Source: Halisarca cf. caerulea
Taxonomy: Eukaryota; Porifera; Demospongiae; Chondrillida; Halisarcidae
Direction of reading: 5' to 3'
DNA: 64,000 bases
Assembly (NCBI GenBank): GCA_963170055.1
Contig: CAUJGJ010000332.1
Coordinates: forward strand, 2,452,501 to 2,516,500
A program made the position numbers and the translations under genes. Below the pieces are notes generated by a model, which was not told where the DNA came from, made no database searches, and was given only the letters and a program-made list of their open reading frames with translations. This document shows positions 30,783 to 44,196 of this stretch, one piece after another. Numbering within the stretch: the stretch's first letter is position 1; each line of letters starts with the position of its first letter.

Positions 30783-33700
30783 TTAAGAACTACCTAACAC
30801 AGACTCCAAGGATTGTAAACCCTCCAAGAGGTCCTGAAGCCCGGACATTCCCTCTTCTTCCCTGTTCCCTATTACTTCCAAGTTCCGTTCTGCATACTTA
30901 CAGGAGAATATCAGCCAGCATATCATCTGGAATATAAACATACCAGGAAGCAGTACATATAGCTTAGGGAACATTAAAGTGATATTAAATTATACATTAT
31001 CATTGTGTCAGAACACATAATTAAGCTGCAAGACAGTGATACCAGAGGGGTTCAATGCCAGCACTATGAATGTGACACTGCTGTTTTCTGTATCTGTGAA
31101 GAAGGAAATATACATTGCATGTTTGTACTTTTGTCAGTTTTAAATCAAGGTTCAAGGTATCAATTTAATACATATGATATCTTGAACTTTGGAAGAGTGC
31201 CTCTATTCACTCTAGTCTCAAGACTCCAGCCTCTTTCCTGATAGTGTCAGCCCAGAAACAGTAGAATTCAATTAGGAGATTAATCCACTGCACCGCATTC
31301 TCTCAAAAATTGTCATTCTAATGCTCGCAGACCTACATAATTCTTTTGTATATTTGTATAATTTTAATTCTGTCGAGTTTACAACCTTTCTAATTTCTAT
31401 CATGTAATTCTAATTTTTGTCAGATACCAGAAGTGACCTAATAATTTGTCAAACCTCTCACAGCACTCAGCAAATTCGATGTGACGATCACCTACAGCAG
31501 GTGTATTTGATTCTGGTAGACACAGAGTCTCATCACCATGAACACCTGTGATACTTTCTCTGCCTTTGAAGAAGGAAATATACACCACTTGCGTGTGTTT
31601 AGGCTTTCTTTGCTGATGTCCTGTGTCCCTTTAAGTTGTCAAAGTACACAAGACTCTGAGGGTGAAAATGGTGTATCTGCCATCACAAAAAGCCAGAATA
31701 TTCTAGGATTCGCGAGTACTTTCCAAAGTTTCATCATATATTCTAATTTTCGTTTGAAATTCTATATTTTATCAAGGTAAACAATTTTGGTAAATCCTAT
31801 TCTATTCTTAGACTATAATAGAAAAGACAAAATTTTTGGTGCACTAGGTGTGCCGGAGTTTTAGAGAATATGGTACATAGTCCACCTAGAATCACTGACT
31901 TAAGTATTTGGTGGTATGCTGTATGTGACTTCCTAGAAAAGGCCATCTTAGACCAGAATAGCTAGTAATCCATTGTGCTAGTCTAAGAGGCATCTCGGGG
32001 TGTTCTGAAGGAAACACACCAACAACACCTCCGGAGCCATGGACAAGCAGTTTTGAAGGAAAGCATAAGTTTATTTTTCAAGAGCTTTGTAACAAAGAAA
32101 AGAGAAACCAAATTAAATACAAACTGAGAAGATTGGAAGAAACTTCAACAGCAGGATAAAAACCTATCTTGTTAAATCCTGTGTTGTAAGTGTATTCTTA
32201 ATTATCGAAATATTTACAGTTTCCACAAATGGTGACTATAACTACTGTACCATGAGAAAACACATGCTCACTGTGCTACTGCTCTGGCTAAACTCTATAA
32301 AACTTGTGACTCCTACGTATATACATATGTTGTAAGGGTTACTTACTCACATACACATGTACATGTACATACATTGAAACACTCTTTAATGGAATATCAC
32401 TTAAAGAAATGTAGTTTCAGAAACACAACCTGCAATACCGGACATGTGGCATTTATTATACATAGATACATATATAAGTACCTCCTTATATAGATGGGAA
32501 CTCTTCTCAACATCGGTGTCTTCCAAGTGCAACAATGTTTCATTAACGGCATTCTGTACATGTCTCAACAATAGATTACAAGAATTATTCATTTGTACAA
32601 CAAGATTTTCTGGTGCAGGGAGATAGTCAATGTAACCTAGCAAAGAAAGCATACTAGATAAACAGAAATACAATCACACCTTCTTCATCTACTAGATATT
32701 ATTGTGGATTCTGAATCTATGCTAGGCTTACAATTACGTATGCATGCCATAAATATAGGACATGTGACAGTTATCCTGTACTTATCATGCTCAACATGAA
32801 GTCCCTTGGAACCATACATACATTCATACACGTAATACATAGTGCTATGTATTTTTCTGAAACCACCTAATATGCACAGAGCAAAAGCCATGACATACGT
32901 ATGTATGCACATGCATGCAAATAAATAATGCGAGCAAATGCTGAGCTCATATGATGAGTTAAGAATCAATGCATGTCGCTCTCATGCTTTGACTAACCAT
33001 TGGAAAAATTCTTTAAGCCATTCTGTTTCTTAATGATTTCCTTCGTTTTACTTAAAACCTTTAAAGTTTCCTCAAAATGTGTACATACAGACTGTAAAGA
33101 ATATATGGGCAGCTGAGAGTAAATTGCAAGCAGATATCATATGTATAATGGGAAACTTAGGTGAGAGTTTTAATTTGGCAATTTGGTGATTTTTGTATTA
33201 AAAGTGCTAAATTTAATATCTGTCAATATTATAATCATAGTATATTTGTGTTTCGTCACTTAGTAGGTATGTATGTATATACGTATATGGTGTAACATTC
33301 ACCAATGTTATTGAAAATGATATTAGAGTAATTGTATACGTACAATTATAGGATGACATGAGGGGGCAAATCAAAGTGAATACATGTCTAAAGTCCATAT
33401 CTATTTACATATATTAAGCAAAAGTCTATACTCATGTATCTATCCATCTATACCAAACTAAATTAACACCAATAACATTTGGAGATGGATTCCCTACTAT
33501 AATGCTCACCGAAGTTTCCCGCTATGTGGCATAACAAATATAATGGTGGAATCCCAGAATTAAGACTATAGTATCAACAACTAGGATAGGCATTCAACAA
33601 TCTTAGTTGTGGAATAGTTTCCATTGTGAAACGACACTCAAAGGAGCAGGTCAAGACACCATATTATACATACAGTATAATATAGACAGAAATTGTGAGC

Positions 33701-36700
33701 CAGAGTTCTGAGGTTGTCCTGAGGTTCTATTATAGATGAACTGAAGATTCATACAAAGGAATTGTGATCAACAAAAGTTGAAGGTTTTCAATTCAACAGT
33801 TTTCCAGTCTTAGTGAATAGGTGTCAAACATTGGCAGTGCATGATTAGGATTTCCAAAATCCAAGCTACACACAAATGAAGGCATGTATAGAAGAGGATA
33901 GTTCAGTAAACTGGAATCTTGAATGACCACAATGAAAATTGCAGGTGATAGTGCAACTACATAGGACCCCCGTAGAGAAGAAGAAAGAGGTAGGAGCAGG
34001 AAAGAAGAATAAAAAAGATGTACAGTGAAAGGTATGTATACCAAGAAATGTGCTAAGGTGTTGTTACAGGAACAATAACAATAGGAAAACCCAAAATACA
34101 ATGGAAGTGCAATTTAAATCAACATTTAGACCAATTCAGTATCACTGACATTGCATTACAGATACACATATGTACATGTACAAAATATAATAACTAACCT
34201 GTTGAGTGGATAAGTACACAAATCCTTCATACTGGTCACAAGATATTCGTAAATGACAACTCGCTAGGCTTGACACACACTCTTGGACTGCTAAGTTGTT
34301 TTGCCCAGAGGAGTGCTCAATGTACTTTGTACAATCCAGCAAAACATCAAGTGCTTGAAGTAAAAATGACTTCACCTAAATGAGAATATAACATGAGAAA
34401 CAACTAAATATACGTACTGTGTTTAAGGTATGTATCTATGCATGCTAATCTAAAATCACGACATAGGAGTTCATTAAGCTTGTTTGTTCACCCAGGGTCA
34501 CCCCAGATAAAACCCGGAGTATATGTTTACATACAATAATAAGAAACTGTAACAAGGCTTCATTATAGCAATTGCACAATTCAGCAGAGAAAGCCAAATT
34601 CAATCACTACTAAAAGTGCAAAATTCATAGTATCTACATATGTTGATATCTAATTAACATTGCTATCAAAGCCAAATCAAGTTTTGCCTCTATACTCTGG
34701 AGACAGTGGAGATTTTGATGGAACTCACTAACCAGGAAAGGCTGACATACAACCACCTCCAGCCTTCCTAATAGACCATCATGGACCATCATCATAGGTC
34801 ATGAAAGTCTAGGTAGTCTTCCTTGGTAATGAGTTCTATCAAAATCTCCCTAATAATGATCTATCCATCTAAAAACCCAAAACTCTGGAGACTGATTCAC
34901 CAGTACAAATTTAATGCTTACCCAATGATTCCTGCTACACAATATTTCAGAGGTATGTGGTCACAACAATAAACCTTCACTCTTACAAAACATGAATACA
35001 CAGTATTCTTTAGAAACATCACACACCTTATTAGTCCTTGTACATCCAAACGACACCAGAAGACCATGTATGTTTTTGGTTTCAGTCACAACAGAAAGAG
35101 CCAACCCTGTGGCAAGGTCTAATAGGTGGTTAGCCCCATCTTTAAGAAAAAGTGCCTCAAATGGCAAATTGTGGTCATTCCAGATTCTTATGAAAGTGCA
35201 AGAGAATATAAAAAAGTTGTACGAAGCGATAATGTATAGAATTATTCAAGTCCCTACCTTCCTTGTGAACAAATTATAGGTCCCCACAATTTATCTCTTT
35301 GCTTGTATTCATCTCTATAGCAGAATTAAGCAGATAGCCAACTACTAAATTTTCCTAAAAGCAAACACTATTGCAAGAAGCTCAGAACATACAAAGTCCG
35401 CTGAATCCTGACTGTGGGAGATGACACAAGAGCAGTTGCCTGTTTGCCATGAGAGTTAGCAAGGACAGAGGACATGTCAGCCATTACCTAATGATTAGAT
35501 GGACAGCTGTAACTATTCGAATAATACACAAAATTGTGAAAAGTAACATAATAACATCATGCAATTTGCAGTATATGAAGTAATGAAAGAAGTGAACTCA
35601 CATGCACATACTCTGTCATAGCATCAATCTTAGACTCTATAGCACAATAGCTCAAGTCACCACTAAATAATGTCTGCAGAGAAACAATAAATAAAAATAA
35701 ATGATTCAATTATACGTATGTATGCACACACTTGAAGAGTATACTAACCTTTACTTCTCTTGTACCACCAGGAAACCAAGTAAGACCATCCTGATAAGAT
35801 TCGACAAAGGCTGTGACTTGTTTAGGTGTGCTGAATACAGTTGCTTCTAAAGACTAGTGTACAGTTAAAGAGGAGTGTCTTAGACTCACAGCACAATAGA
35901 CACTGGCAAAATTTAGGTGTAAAGTTGTCAGCACTTCTAACCTTCAAAAGATCACTAAAGTCTTCTTGCTTCTGTTTCACAACTGTCTTCATTTCCTCAG
36001 GCTTCATTTTCATTTTATGGGCCTGAATTTCAATCCACTGCAAAAACTAAATTTCAATACAAAAGTGAATTACAGCAATATTACACATATTATACAGTAT
36101 AATATATGTATATTAGTGTTGCCATGACACTACTACATGTGTATCAAGATTTTGTGTATCTGAAAAAATATATACGGTATATATATAAGTATACGTATAT
36201 AACACAATATCAGCTGGTGAGGGTCTAGTTTAAAGCAGGGTTCACAAACTCCTCAAATCATTCTCCTTTTGCAATGTCAAAATGATCTGTTAGGATGAGT
36301 CCCCACACAGTATTACTGAACATCCACAAATGAGCAAACTTAATGCTTGCATATGCACCTACATCAACTAACTCGTACTGAATGATGGATTGATTATTGG
36401 AGTGGAGGCACAGTGGAGGCCCAATACTATCGCACCACTGTTATTGTACAAGGCAGATTAAGACTGCCAAATGCCCAGTATCACCATACTAAATGTCTAT
36501 CAGTGTATCATATTGTCAACGGTATAGTGATACTGTGTATCATGATCATCATAGCAACACTAATATATACAGTAACTGTCAAAAAAGCCACATTAGATAG
36601 TTGTTTTTGGAACTTCAAAATGTACTGGAAGATGTCTTAGCGAAAATATAGTTGGCTCTAATGTACGTACGTAGGTATACACATATTATATCCATATTTT

Positions 36701-39329
36701 TGTGTCATCCCTACACCACTACCATGCTTCATAATATTAGAATATATGCATATAATATATAGATAATACTTTGTACATTCTGCTTTTACAAGTGCATTGT
36801 CAGTTGGTGATAAGTACACACTAACCATCAAATCTGATCGATTTGATTGACATCCAGTCTCAGGAGTGTCAACCTGATTACATTTCTCCTTTCTCATCCT
36901 AGAACGAAGGCGCTGCTGCATGTCTCGCAACATCATTTTAGAGCCCACCTCACTCTGTTCTGTGCTGTTAGATGTTCTTGATGAGGTACTACTGGTTAAT
37001 TTACCATGTGAAAACTTGATGGGAGGTGGTGGAGGGGGTGGAGGGGGAGGAGGTGGAGGGACAAATGTTGGTACTGAAGACTGGATTGCAGGTGGTGAGC
37101 CACTAGCTTTCCTATTTTGAAAAAATCACAGAATATACGTACATTGTATACTGTACATGAACCAAATGTAAACAGTGCTACATGCACAGCCTTTTAAACT
37201 GCAAATAACAAATAATAAAAATAAAACACAATAACATGCACCTTCAATGATGTACAGAATACACAGAATACGTAGTCCTAGTGCAGATTTTCTTGAACAC
37301 ATCTTACATCAATATTGCATGTACATACGTACAGTATACACAAGTGTTAGAATTTCAAAGATCTTGAAGTACTGCAGTATTCTTACATGTTGGTATCCTG
37401 TCTACTTGATGAATCTGTAGCAGCTGTAGTGAAGATATCATAGTTCGGAGCATATCATCAGAACAGAAATACTTCTCAATCCACATAATTACATACATTT
37501 GCAACCTTCTTTCAACCTCTCCTGGAAATGTACTCCTTTCAGCACAGGGGAAGGACAATAATAGCTCCTCAATAAAGGGTTTCTAATCCTCACAGGTCGT
37601 GTTTTATGAGCTTTAAATGAAGAGGGAGATTCATAGTCCATATCCATCGCTGAAGATGGGGATGACATGGATGAACTTGGAAAAATTCTGTTTGCAAATG
37701 GCACTTGATGGGGACCCACAATCTCGAGTGATTGTATTCTCTTTGGCTCTGATGAAGAAAAGTTTCTGAAATTAGATTTCCTTTTTCGCATCGACTGCAA
37801 ACTTTGACATTGAGTTTCATTAATATCACCAGCCAGAGCTCTCCTGACAGGCTGCAACATGGTACAAGCAGACACATAAAATACGTAGTAAGAAAAGTGA
37901 CTAGAAGACTGTAAAACAATAAAATCTACATTACATCATGCAGTTCAATGTCAGTTCATTCTAATTAAGGAATATGTCATCAACTTCATGTGGATGACAG
38001 TGATAACCAACTGCATGATACTAGTAAAAATACTGGATATCTATTGATGCACTTAGGCATTGCCTAGCATAATAGTGTTAAACAGAATGTCACAATTTTT
38101 TCTATACTTAAAAGTACATACACATGTTACAATCCCAATTGCTATACATACTTACCATATCATATATGTAGCAAGCTGAACACAGAAACAATGCATTGTA
38201 TAGAATAACTCTTAAACAAAACTAATGCAGGACTGCATTTGAGGGGTCACAGTGATGGGAGATAGGAGGTGTCCCACCTGGCTCATCCTGTTCAACTATT
38301 GACTATTCATAGAACTGTGATTTGCCACCAAGCCATTCATCCATAACTAATATATTCCCCTTGCAGAAATTTTTGAACATTGTTCTCTAATCATACGTAA
38401 TACTGTGTACATAATTACATACTACAAATAACAAATATCGGTTATATGCAATGCATGCCAGCTTAAATACAGTGTTTTATCAGTAGTCCAAATACAGGGT
38501 GCCCCACTCTGAATTTTGGCCTCCTCTTTTTAAATCTATTTGTTTCATCTCTACCCTATAAGCTTGTTAATCCTGCATGGTGCAAGGATACTAGTGAATT
38601 GAGCATCCTGTTTCATGTGGGAAACACATAAAATGAATAATTTGTTCATGCAGAGAATTTTGCCTCCGTCTCACTTATACCAAACCTATTCGCATGATGT
38701 ACAGGAGTTTTAAGTGGGTTAGACATGTGCCATCTGCAATATGATCTATCACACCATACATACTTTATCCACAGAGATTGCAGGTTTAGAATCTTCTTTG
38801 GAGAATGCATTCTTGAGGGCAGTTACCACATTGTCAAACAAAGTCTTCAGTGTAGCTATAGGTCCTTCCTCTTGCTCAAATGAATGCTCACCAAGCCTCA
38901 TATGGTCAATTAATTGCTGCTTTGGACTGTCGATAATCAATTCTTCTAAAGGTTCAGATGCAGAATCTCGTCTTTTCTTCGTTCTTGACCATGCACTGTC
39001 CAAATAAGGGCTATATAGCTGAGATTCCCCTCGAAAAGTTTTCTTTATTGGTGTAATAACACTACGAGGTGGTAGCAGAACTGCTTCGAGACCATTCTTT
39101 GGCTCCGGGCATGGACTCTACGATTAATAAGTCATTGTATCCTCTTATATGTCAAATATCAGTGTGTCTGGAAGAAAAAAATAATACGATAACGGCTTAC
39201 CAATTTTACTTTGGACAACATCTTGGATTTTGACCTGTCTTTGTTTGTTTTAGCACTTTTTTCCACACCATCATTTTCCTTTCCGTGATCCTGCACTCCT
39301 GGAACAACCGAACGCCGTCGGCGGAGCAT
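30783..39329 (-). CDS. Unrecognised proline-rich protein, 741 aa, 13 exons
   Basis: Exons: 39329-39201, 39117-38764, 37851-37493, 37111-36826, 36037-35942, 35853-35749, 35673-35602, 35487-35393, 35186-35027, 34375-34199, 33091-32998, 32636-32482, 30926-30783. They sum to 2226 nt and every phase closes. I do not recognise the protein. The N-terminal half is basic and low-complexity (MLRRRRSVVPG; SPSSAMDMDYESPSS). A run of 13 prolines (about 36 codons into exon-4 territory, DNA 37021-37060) follows, then a basic helix MLRDMQQRLRSRMRKEK. The C-terminal half, from WIEIQAHKMKMKPEEMKT on, looks alpha-helical and folded. A nuclear or cytoskeletal adaptor is possible but unproven. The start lies 104 bp from the divergent VCPKMT start. 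The last intron crosses the duplication boundary. Confidence 0.8.
30954..32481. other. Last intron of the proline-rich gene; no gene seen
   Basis: Single-copy sequence right of the duplication edge. The phrase GAAGAAGGAAATATACA occurs at about 31099 and 31568 in similar surroundings, suggesting an old internal repeat. No open frame has convincing composition. Confidence 0.5.
37021..37060 (-). repeat. Poly-proline codon tract
   Basis: Thirteen consecutive proline codons using mixed CCT, CCA and CCC. The mixture of codons argues for selection on the protein rather than simple triplet slippage. Confidence 0.85.
37865..38760. other. Intron 2 of the proline-rich gene; nothing recognised
   Basis: About 0.9 kb of AT-rich sequence between the PVRRALAG exon and the SPCPEP exon. 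I found no repeat family seen elsewhere in the window and no credible coding frame. Confidence 0.5.
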
Positions 39330-39433
39330 AACACTGCAATCAGCACAACCTAGAAGTACAGAAATTCTAGAGCATAAAAATTATCCCGCCTTTTTTTAAA
39401 AGATTCATGTAGGGAAACTCCCCAGCGTAGAAC
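39330..39433. promoter_or_regulatory. Bidirectional promoter, proline-rich gene / VCPKMT
   Basis: 104 bp separate the two ATGs. The interval includes GATTCATGTAGGGAAACTCC next to the VCPKMT start and must contain both 5' untranslated regions and core promoters. Confidence 0.65.
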
Positions 39434-39716
39434 ATGGCTTCAAAGCCACCGACGTTCGTAAGACAAGTTTTAGTTCGTTCTACTAGTCTTGAAATAAAGC
39501 AATGTTATATAGGTGATGTAGGTTGTGTTGTATGGGATGCAGCGTTAGTACTTACTAAGTTTTTAGAGAACAAGTTTTATTTTTCAAACGAATATTGGAA
39601 GGACAAATACGTTCTGGAATTAGGAGCTGGTACTGGAATTGTGGGCCTTGCAACAGCATCACTGGGGTACAGTGTTTCATTTAACCGTGTATGTGTGTGT
39701 GCGTGTCTCTCGCTCT

Positions 39717-39788
<72 letters not shown>

Positions 39789-40612
39789 CACAGTTTTTGT
39801 ATAGCATTTTTTGTACATGTCGTTTTCATCCCATCAGAGCCAATGCGGTGCTAACAGACCTTCCAGAATTGGTAGAATTAATGGAAACCAACATTAGGGC
39901 TAACTCAGATTGCTTTTCACATTTGCCTAAAGCAATGCCTCTTGTATGGTCAGTTTCAACATTGACAGAATGTTGCATGCAAGTTGACATTTCTCTATAC
40001 ATTATGTTGAATGGCATACCAAGGAACCTTAATTATTACTTGCATATTTGTATTACCTTCAAAAGGGGTCAGGACATATCTGAATTTCTTCCGCACCCAG
40101 ATGTTATTTTGATGGCTGATTTGATATATTACGAAGAGGTGGATAAGTGTAGCTATTTTATTGTGATAGAAATGTATGGAGGACTTTGAGAATTACTGAG
40201 CTCAATATTTTCATTCTCATTTGAAGAGTGTCAATAAGCTATGTAAAACAGTTCTAGAGCTGTGTGGCCCTCACACTGTTGTTCTGATGTGTTATGAAGA
40301 AAGAGACATTGGTAACAAAGTGGGATTACAGAAGGATTTTAATGAGGTTAGCTCAGTTTTTCATATGGAGTGAACATGTGCTCATACACCCATGGGCTAT
40401 TTAATAATAGAAAACCCCTACATTCAGTTACTCAGTACATATATTTTTGCCTTTATTAGAGTTTAGAAGCAACTTTGGACATTTGTGAAGTCCCTTTTGA
40501 AAAACTTGATGAGGAAATGAGAAGTTCAGACATTAAAGTATTTATTGGCAAAAACAAAGACAAATTTAAACATGGTTGTGATGTCCAGTGTTCATCTAAT
40601 GCGGTGAATTGA
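39434..40612 (+). CDS. VCPKMT: VCP lysine methyltransferase (METTL21D family), 229 aa, 5 exons
   Basis: Exons 39434-39666, 39838-39948, 40066-40138, 40227-40346 and 40460-40612 total 690 nt, giving 229 aa, the same length as the human protein. Hallmarks: GDVGCVVWDAALVL near the N-terminus, SAM-binding motif ELGAGTG at residues 62-68, acidic loop LTDLPEL, and the family motif DLIYYEE at 133-139. The C-terminus HDEE-type motif appears as EKLDEEMRSSDIK. The enzyme is a cytosolic SAM-dependent methyltransferase; its human orthologue trimethylates one lysine of the AAA ATPase VCP/p97. Intron 1 holds a TG microsatellite. The intron 3 donor (GTGGAT) is weak but restores the expected EE-SVNKL join. 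Confidence 0.93.
39701..39786 (+). repeat. (TG)n microsatellite in VCPKMT intron 1
   Basis: About 35 TG units in an intron of only 171 bp, so length changes would alter intron size substantially. Confidence 0.95.
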
Positions 40613-41394
40613 AAATTCTGTGTACATGACATGCATGTTCCTTTAATTTTTACTCAAATTGTCACATGTTGCATCATTTGTATGTAAGAAGTGCAAAATG
40701 CATTTTTACTATATTATTTTAATGCATGCATACATGCAAAAATATCGTTGAACTGCACGATATTTGCATTCACAACCTATTACTCCTTGTAATGTTGAAC
40801 AAATTGCCTAAAATAGTGTTATCTGATCATTAGTGGTATATTTTTTCTGAAAACAAGTGAGAGAATTAAATGTTACATACTATTTATATTGTTTCAAGGA
40901 TTCTAAATTTAATTTGATCTGTATGATCACATCCTTCCAGCAAAGAACATGCATGCAGCTTTTCTATCATGCATGCAATAACAAGATGGCTACGTATTAT
41001 CCACTGTACATAATATATCTTGATATACGTAGTCTCAGTCTGGCATTCCAAACCCTTTCTTTGAGGAAATAGTTGGCAATGTCGGACTATAGCTACAAAG
41101 CCTGGTTCACAATATGTCGCAAGTACCCGTGACACAACGCAACACTCTGTTGCATTGTATATTTTGGTCGCGTCACAGTTTGTCGCAGTGAATAGGAATA
41201 ATTAATTCTAATCTGAGCAACAGTTATGCGATATGTGAATTTTCACATGCTTTTAAAATGGCCAAAACTACACTGTAACAGAGTGTTGTGTTGCATCAAA
41301 AGCACTTGTGACATATTGTGAACCAGGCTTAAGTTTGCCCATGCATGCATGTTACATTAATTCCCACATAAAAAATTCAAATAATTTGTGTATG
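40613..41394. other. Tail-to-tail intergenic region VCPKMT/TRMU with one MITE
   Basis: AT-rich 3' flanks of two convergent genes. A 233-bp inverted-repeat element occupies 41098-41330. No further gene is visible. Confidence 0.6.
41098..41330. mobile_element. MITE, ends AAGCCTGGTTCACAATATGT
   Basis: AAGCCTGGTTCACAATATGT at the left faces ACATATTGTGAACCAGGCTT at the right, a perfect 20-bp match. Subterminal CACTCTGTTGCA and its relative ACAGAGTGTTGTG extend the symmetry. It ends 65 bp from the TRMU stop codon. Confidence 0.85.
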
Positions 41395-44111
41395 CTAGAT
41401 TATTGCATTGCTAGTATCAATTACAGTGATATTCTGTTGAAGGCAAGTTTTGCCTTGCTCTGTGATGATGGCTCCACCAAAGCACTCATCTTCACCATAA
41501 AACACAGCCACCTATATACAGTATATGCATGCATGGGTCCATTACAAAAGAACCAAACACACATTCGTGACTTATCTATGTACATGATAGTGTAGTGTAT
41601 GTACCTGACAAGTCATGCAATGTGTGACTAACATGCAAAGATTGAGCTAACCTGTCCAGGAGCTACTGCTCTCAATGGTTTGTCACTCTTTACAGAGTAT
41701 TTTGTGGTAGTTCCGGTAAATCCATGACACACAGACAGTTTACAGTGAACTATAAGGAACAAAAAATGTTAAATTATCAATACACAAATATGCCTCTGTA
41801 TGACATCAACATACACAAAGGTTGTCTGTGTCGGTATCTCATCATGCACGCCAACACACCATGCTCTTTAAGTGCATGTTGAGCTGTATCAGATATCCAC
41901 TTGATGTCTTGTATTCCAAATTCCATACAAAACATAGCAGGATGATCAACCATATTTCCCTGTAGTATATTATGGAGTTTAAACGTTGGAATAATGGATA
42001 ATTAACGATACATAAAGCATTCTCTTAAGACTCACAACTAGTAACTGTTTGCTGGCAACATCTTTACCAACAACATAGTAAGCATTTTGACAACCACCAA
42101 TACGAGCTCTCTGGCCAACTGTATAGAAGTGCAGACCTATGTAGAAAACATTTGGCAAGACCCTGAGTCAAAACTAAGCTGGCACTGAGTATGCACAGTA
42201 TCACATACTGTACCTTTGTGCTGACCAACAACAGTGCCTCTGTCAATGTCGATGATTACTCCAGGTGAATCTGGAATGTACTCAGCAATAAAGGTTTGAA
42301 AATTTCGTTTTCCTACAAAGCATAGCCCAGTGCTCTGTTTCAAAAACAGATACATGTCATACGTAGCATTGAAAGTACAAGTACTGTAAAGTATAAACAA
42401 CCTCTTTCCTTTCAGCAGCCTCACGAAGACCATGTGTGGCTGCTATTTTCTTAACTTCTATTTTGGTGAGGTCTCCAATAGGGAACACAATATTCTTAAG
42501 CTGTTCTGGACTAACATGGGATAAAAAATAAGTCTGATCCTTGTTCTCATCAGCTGCTTTAAGAAGATGCATCCGTCCTGCAGTAAACAATAGTTTGTAG
42601 TTGCATGTTGGTCTTTTAGAATATACCCGTTCCTCACACAAATGATGGTACCCATATAACAGCAACAGCATAATAATACAAATAAAATTTTCATGAAACC
42701 ATTTTGAAACTCACCACTGGTGTCTTGGTACAGTCTGGCATAATGTCCAGTAGCAATCAAGTCCACATTGAGCTTGGACGATGCATCTACCAAGGAACTA
42801 AATTTTATATGTTCATTACACATGACATCAGGATTGGGTGTCCATCCATTTTGATACAACCTTAGCGTTTCACTATAAACAGTGAAAAGAGAAGATCACA
42901 GTCCAAACACTCAAACACACTCAAGCCCTGTGATGTGATCCCAGAAACCAGTTTTCAAGTGTATTCTTAGATTCACGTGCACTGAGTAGATAAGTACAAC
43001 ACTAACTTTAGAGTACATTTCCATTTACCGGTACTACATACACATGGAATACAATATTAAAAAAATACTATTATCATCGTTGCTTCAGAACCAAGCTGTG
43101 CAAAAGTACAATTCACAAACGTTAGAATTATAAAGTGTTTTACTGTTAATCCGGATGGAAATTTCAAGTCATGGGCAATTCAAACAGACCCATAGCAATT
43201 GCTGTAAATACGTGAGGAATTAGTGATGTCTTGATACGTCACACACATTTGAAAATCACAGTGCACTACAAACTCAGTTGCACAAACATGTATATACTGT
43301 ACTACAGCAGTATGCCATGTTTCTTGACCTGAAAACATTATTCCAGTATTGCTTGACAAAGTTGACACGGTGTGAGCGAATTCCCAGGGTCTTGCACACC
43401 CTTTTCATGGATTCATAGTCAGAGTCTGAAGGGCAGTGACCAGATTCTTCCACCTCATCCCAGTTGTGCATGTACATTCCTTCAACAGTGTAACCTACCA
43501 GTCAACAGCCAAAATGCAATTTCATAGAAAATACAAAAATACATCGAAGAATGAAGATGCTTTCAAGAAGCATGAATCATAGTGTAAATGCAGAATATAG
43601 ATGAAGATATCCAGTGAAACATATACAATATTGGAAACCCTTGCTAGTTTTTTCTGCATTTGGAAGTGTTAATATTCCGGAAAGTGTAAAATGCACACAT
43701 GTCGATGCCAGGAATTCCAAATGGGGAGAACAATTGTGCACAAATAAAGGAGGTGACTGCATTTCTCCTTTGATAAAAGTTTCACTGAGGCTTATTTAAT
43801 ACATTACAACAAAATTAATTAACCAATTATCATAGTGGTTATTTATTTACGTTATGTACACAAATATATCCGTAGGTCGGGGACAACTCAGTTTGCCTCT
43901 TCCACAACCAATTGATGAAAGTAATTTTGGCATTAGCCGAATTCTGTCGTAGCTATGGTTTGGGCTGACCACATTAGAATATCTTCCTAAACCTCCGTCA
44001 GGTACCTTGCTTCTGTAGTAGTATGGCAACAACTGAAGAATCCACACCACCTGACATAGCCACTAGGACTTTCCTTCCAGCACCAAGGAGAGCTCTGGAC
44101 ATCTGTGCCAT
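41395..44111 (-). CDS. TRMU: Mitochondrial tRNA 2-thiouridylase (MTU1/MnmA family), 395 aa, 9 exons
   Basis: Exons: 44111-44006, 43494-43329, 42872-42715, 42577-42402, 42334-42214, 42136-42036, 41959-41815, 41749-41652, 41511-41395; total 1188 nt with all phases closing. The PP-loop ATP-pyrophosphatase motif SGGVDSS is at residues 20-26. The two catalytic cysteines are in NPDVMC (Cys109) and TGLCFVG (Cys207). Other conserved blocks are IATGHYARL, DQTYFLS and YTVGQRARIGG. It installs the 2-thio group on wobble uridine of mitochondrial Lys, Glu and Gln tRNAs. An in-frame TAA lies just before MAQMSRALL, fixing the start. The N-terminus is short and basic, as for a mitochondrial presequence running into the PP-loop. 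Divergent from the GST gene. Confidence 0.94.
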
Positions 44112-44196
44112 TTAGACATCTCAGGTTTTTCAGTATCGTAGCTCTATACACGTCCTCCATGGACTCAGCATCACGTGACACTCACTGCATGCGAAA
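44112..44196. promoter_or_regulatory. Bidirectional promoter, TRMU / GST
   Basis: Only 85 bp separate the two start codons, the tightest of the four divergent pairs. It contains CATCACGTGACACTCACTGC, whose CACGTG is a canonical E-box (44172-44177). Confidence 0.7.

Noticed and set aside
31005..31780. Short frames with EEGNIH phrases
   Set aside because: They fall in the last intron of the proline-rich gene, are not continuous, and reflect an old internal repeat at most.
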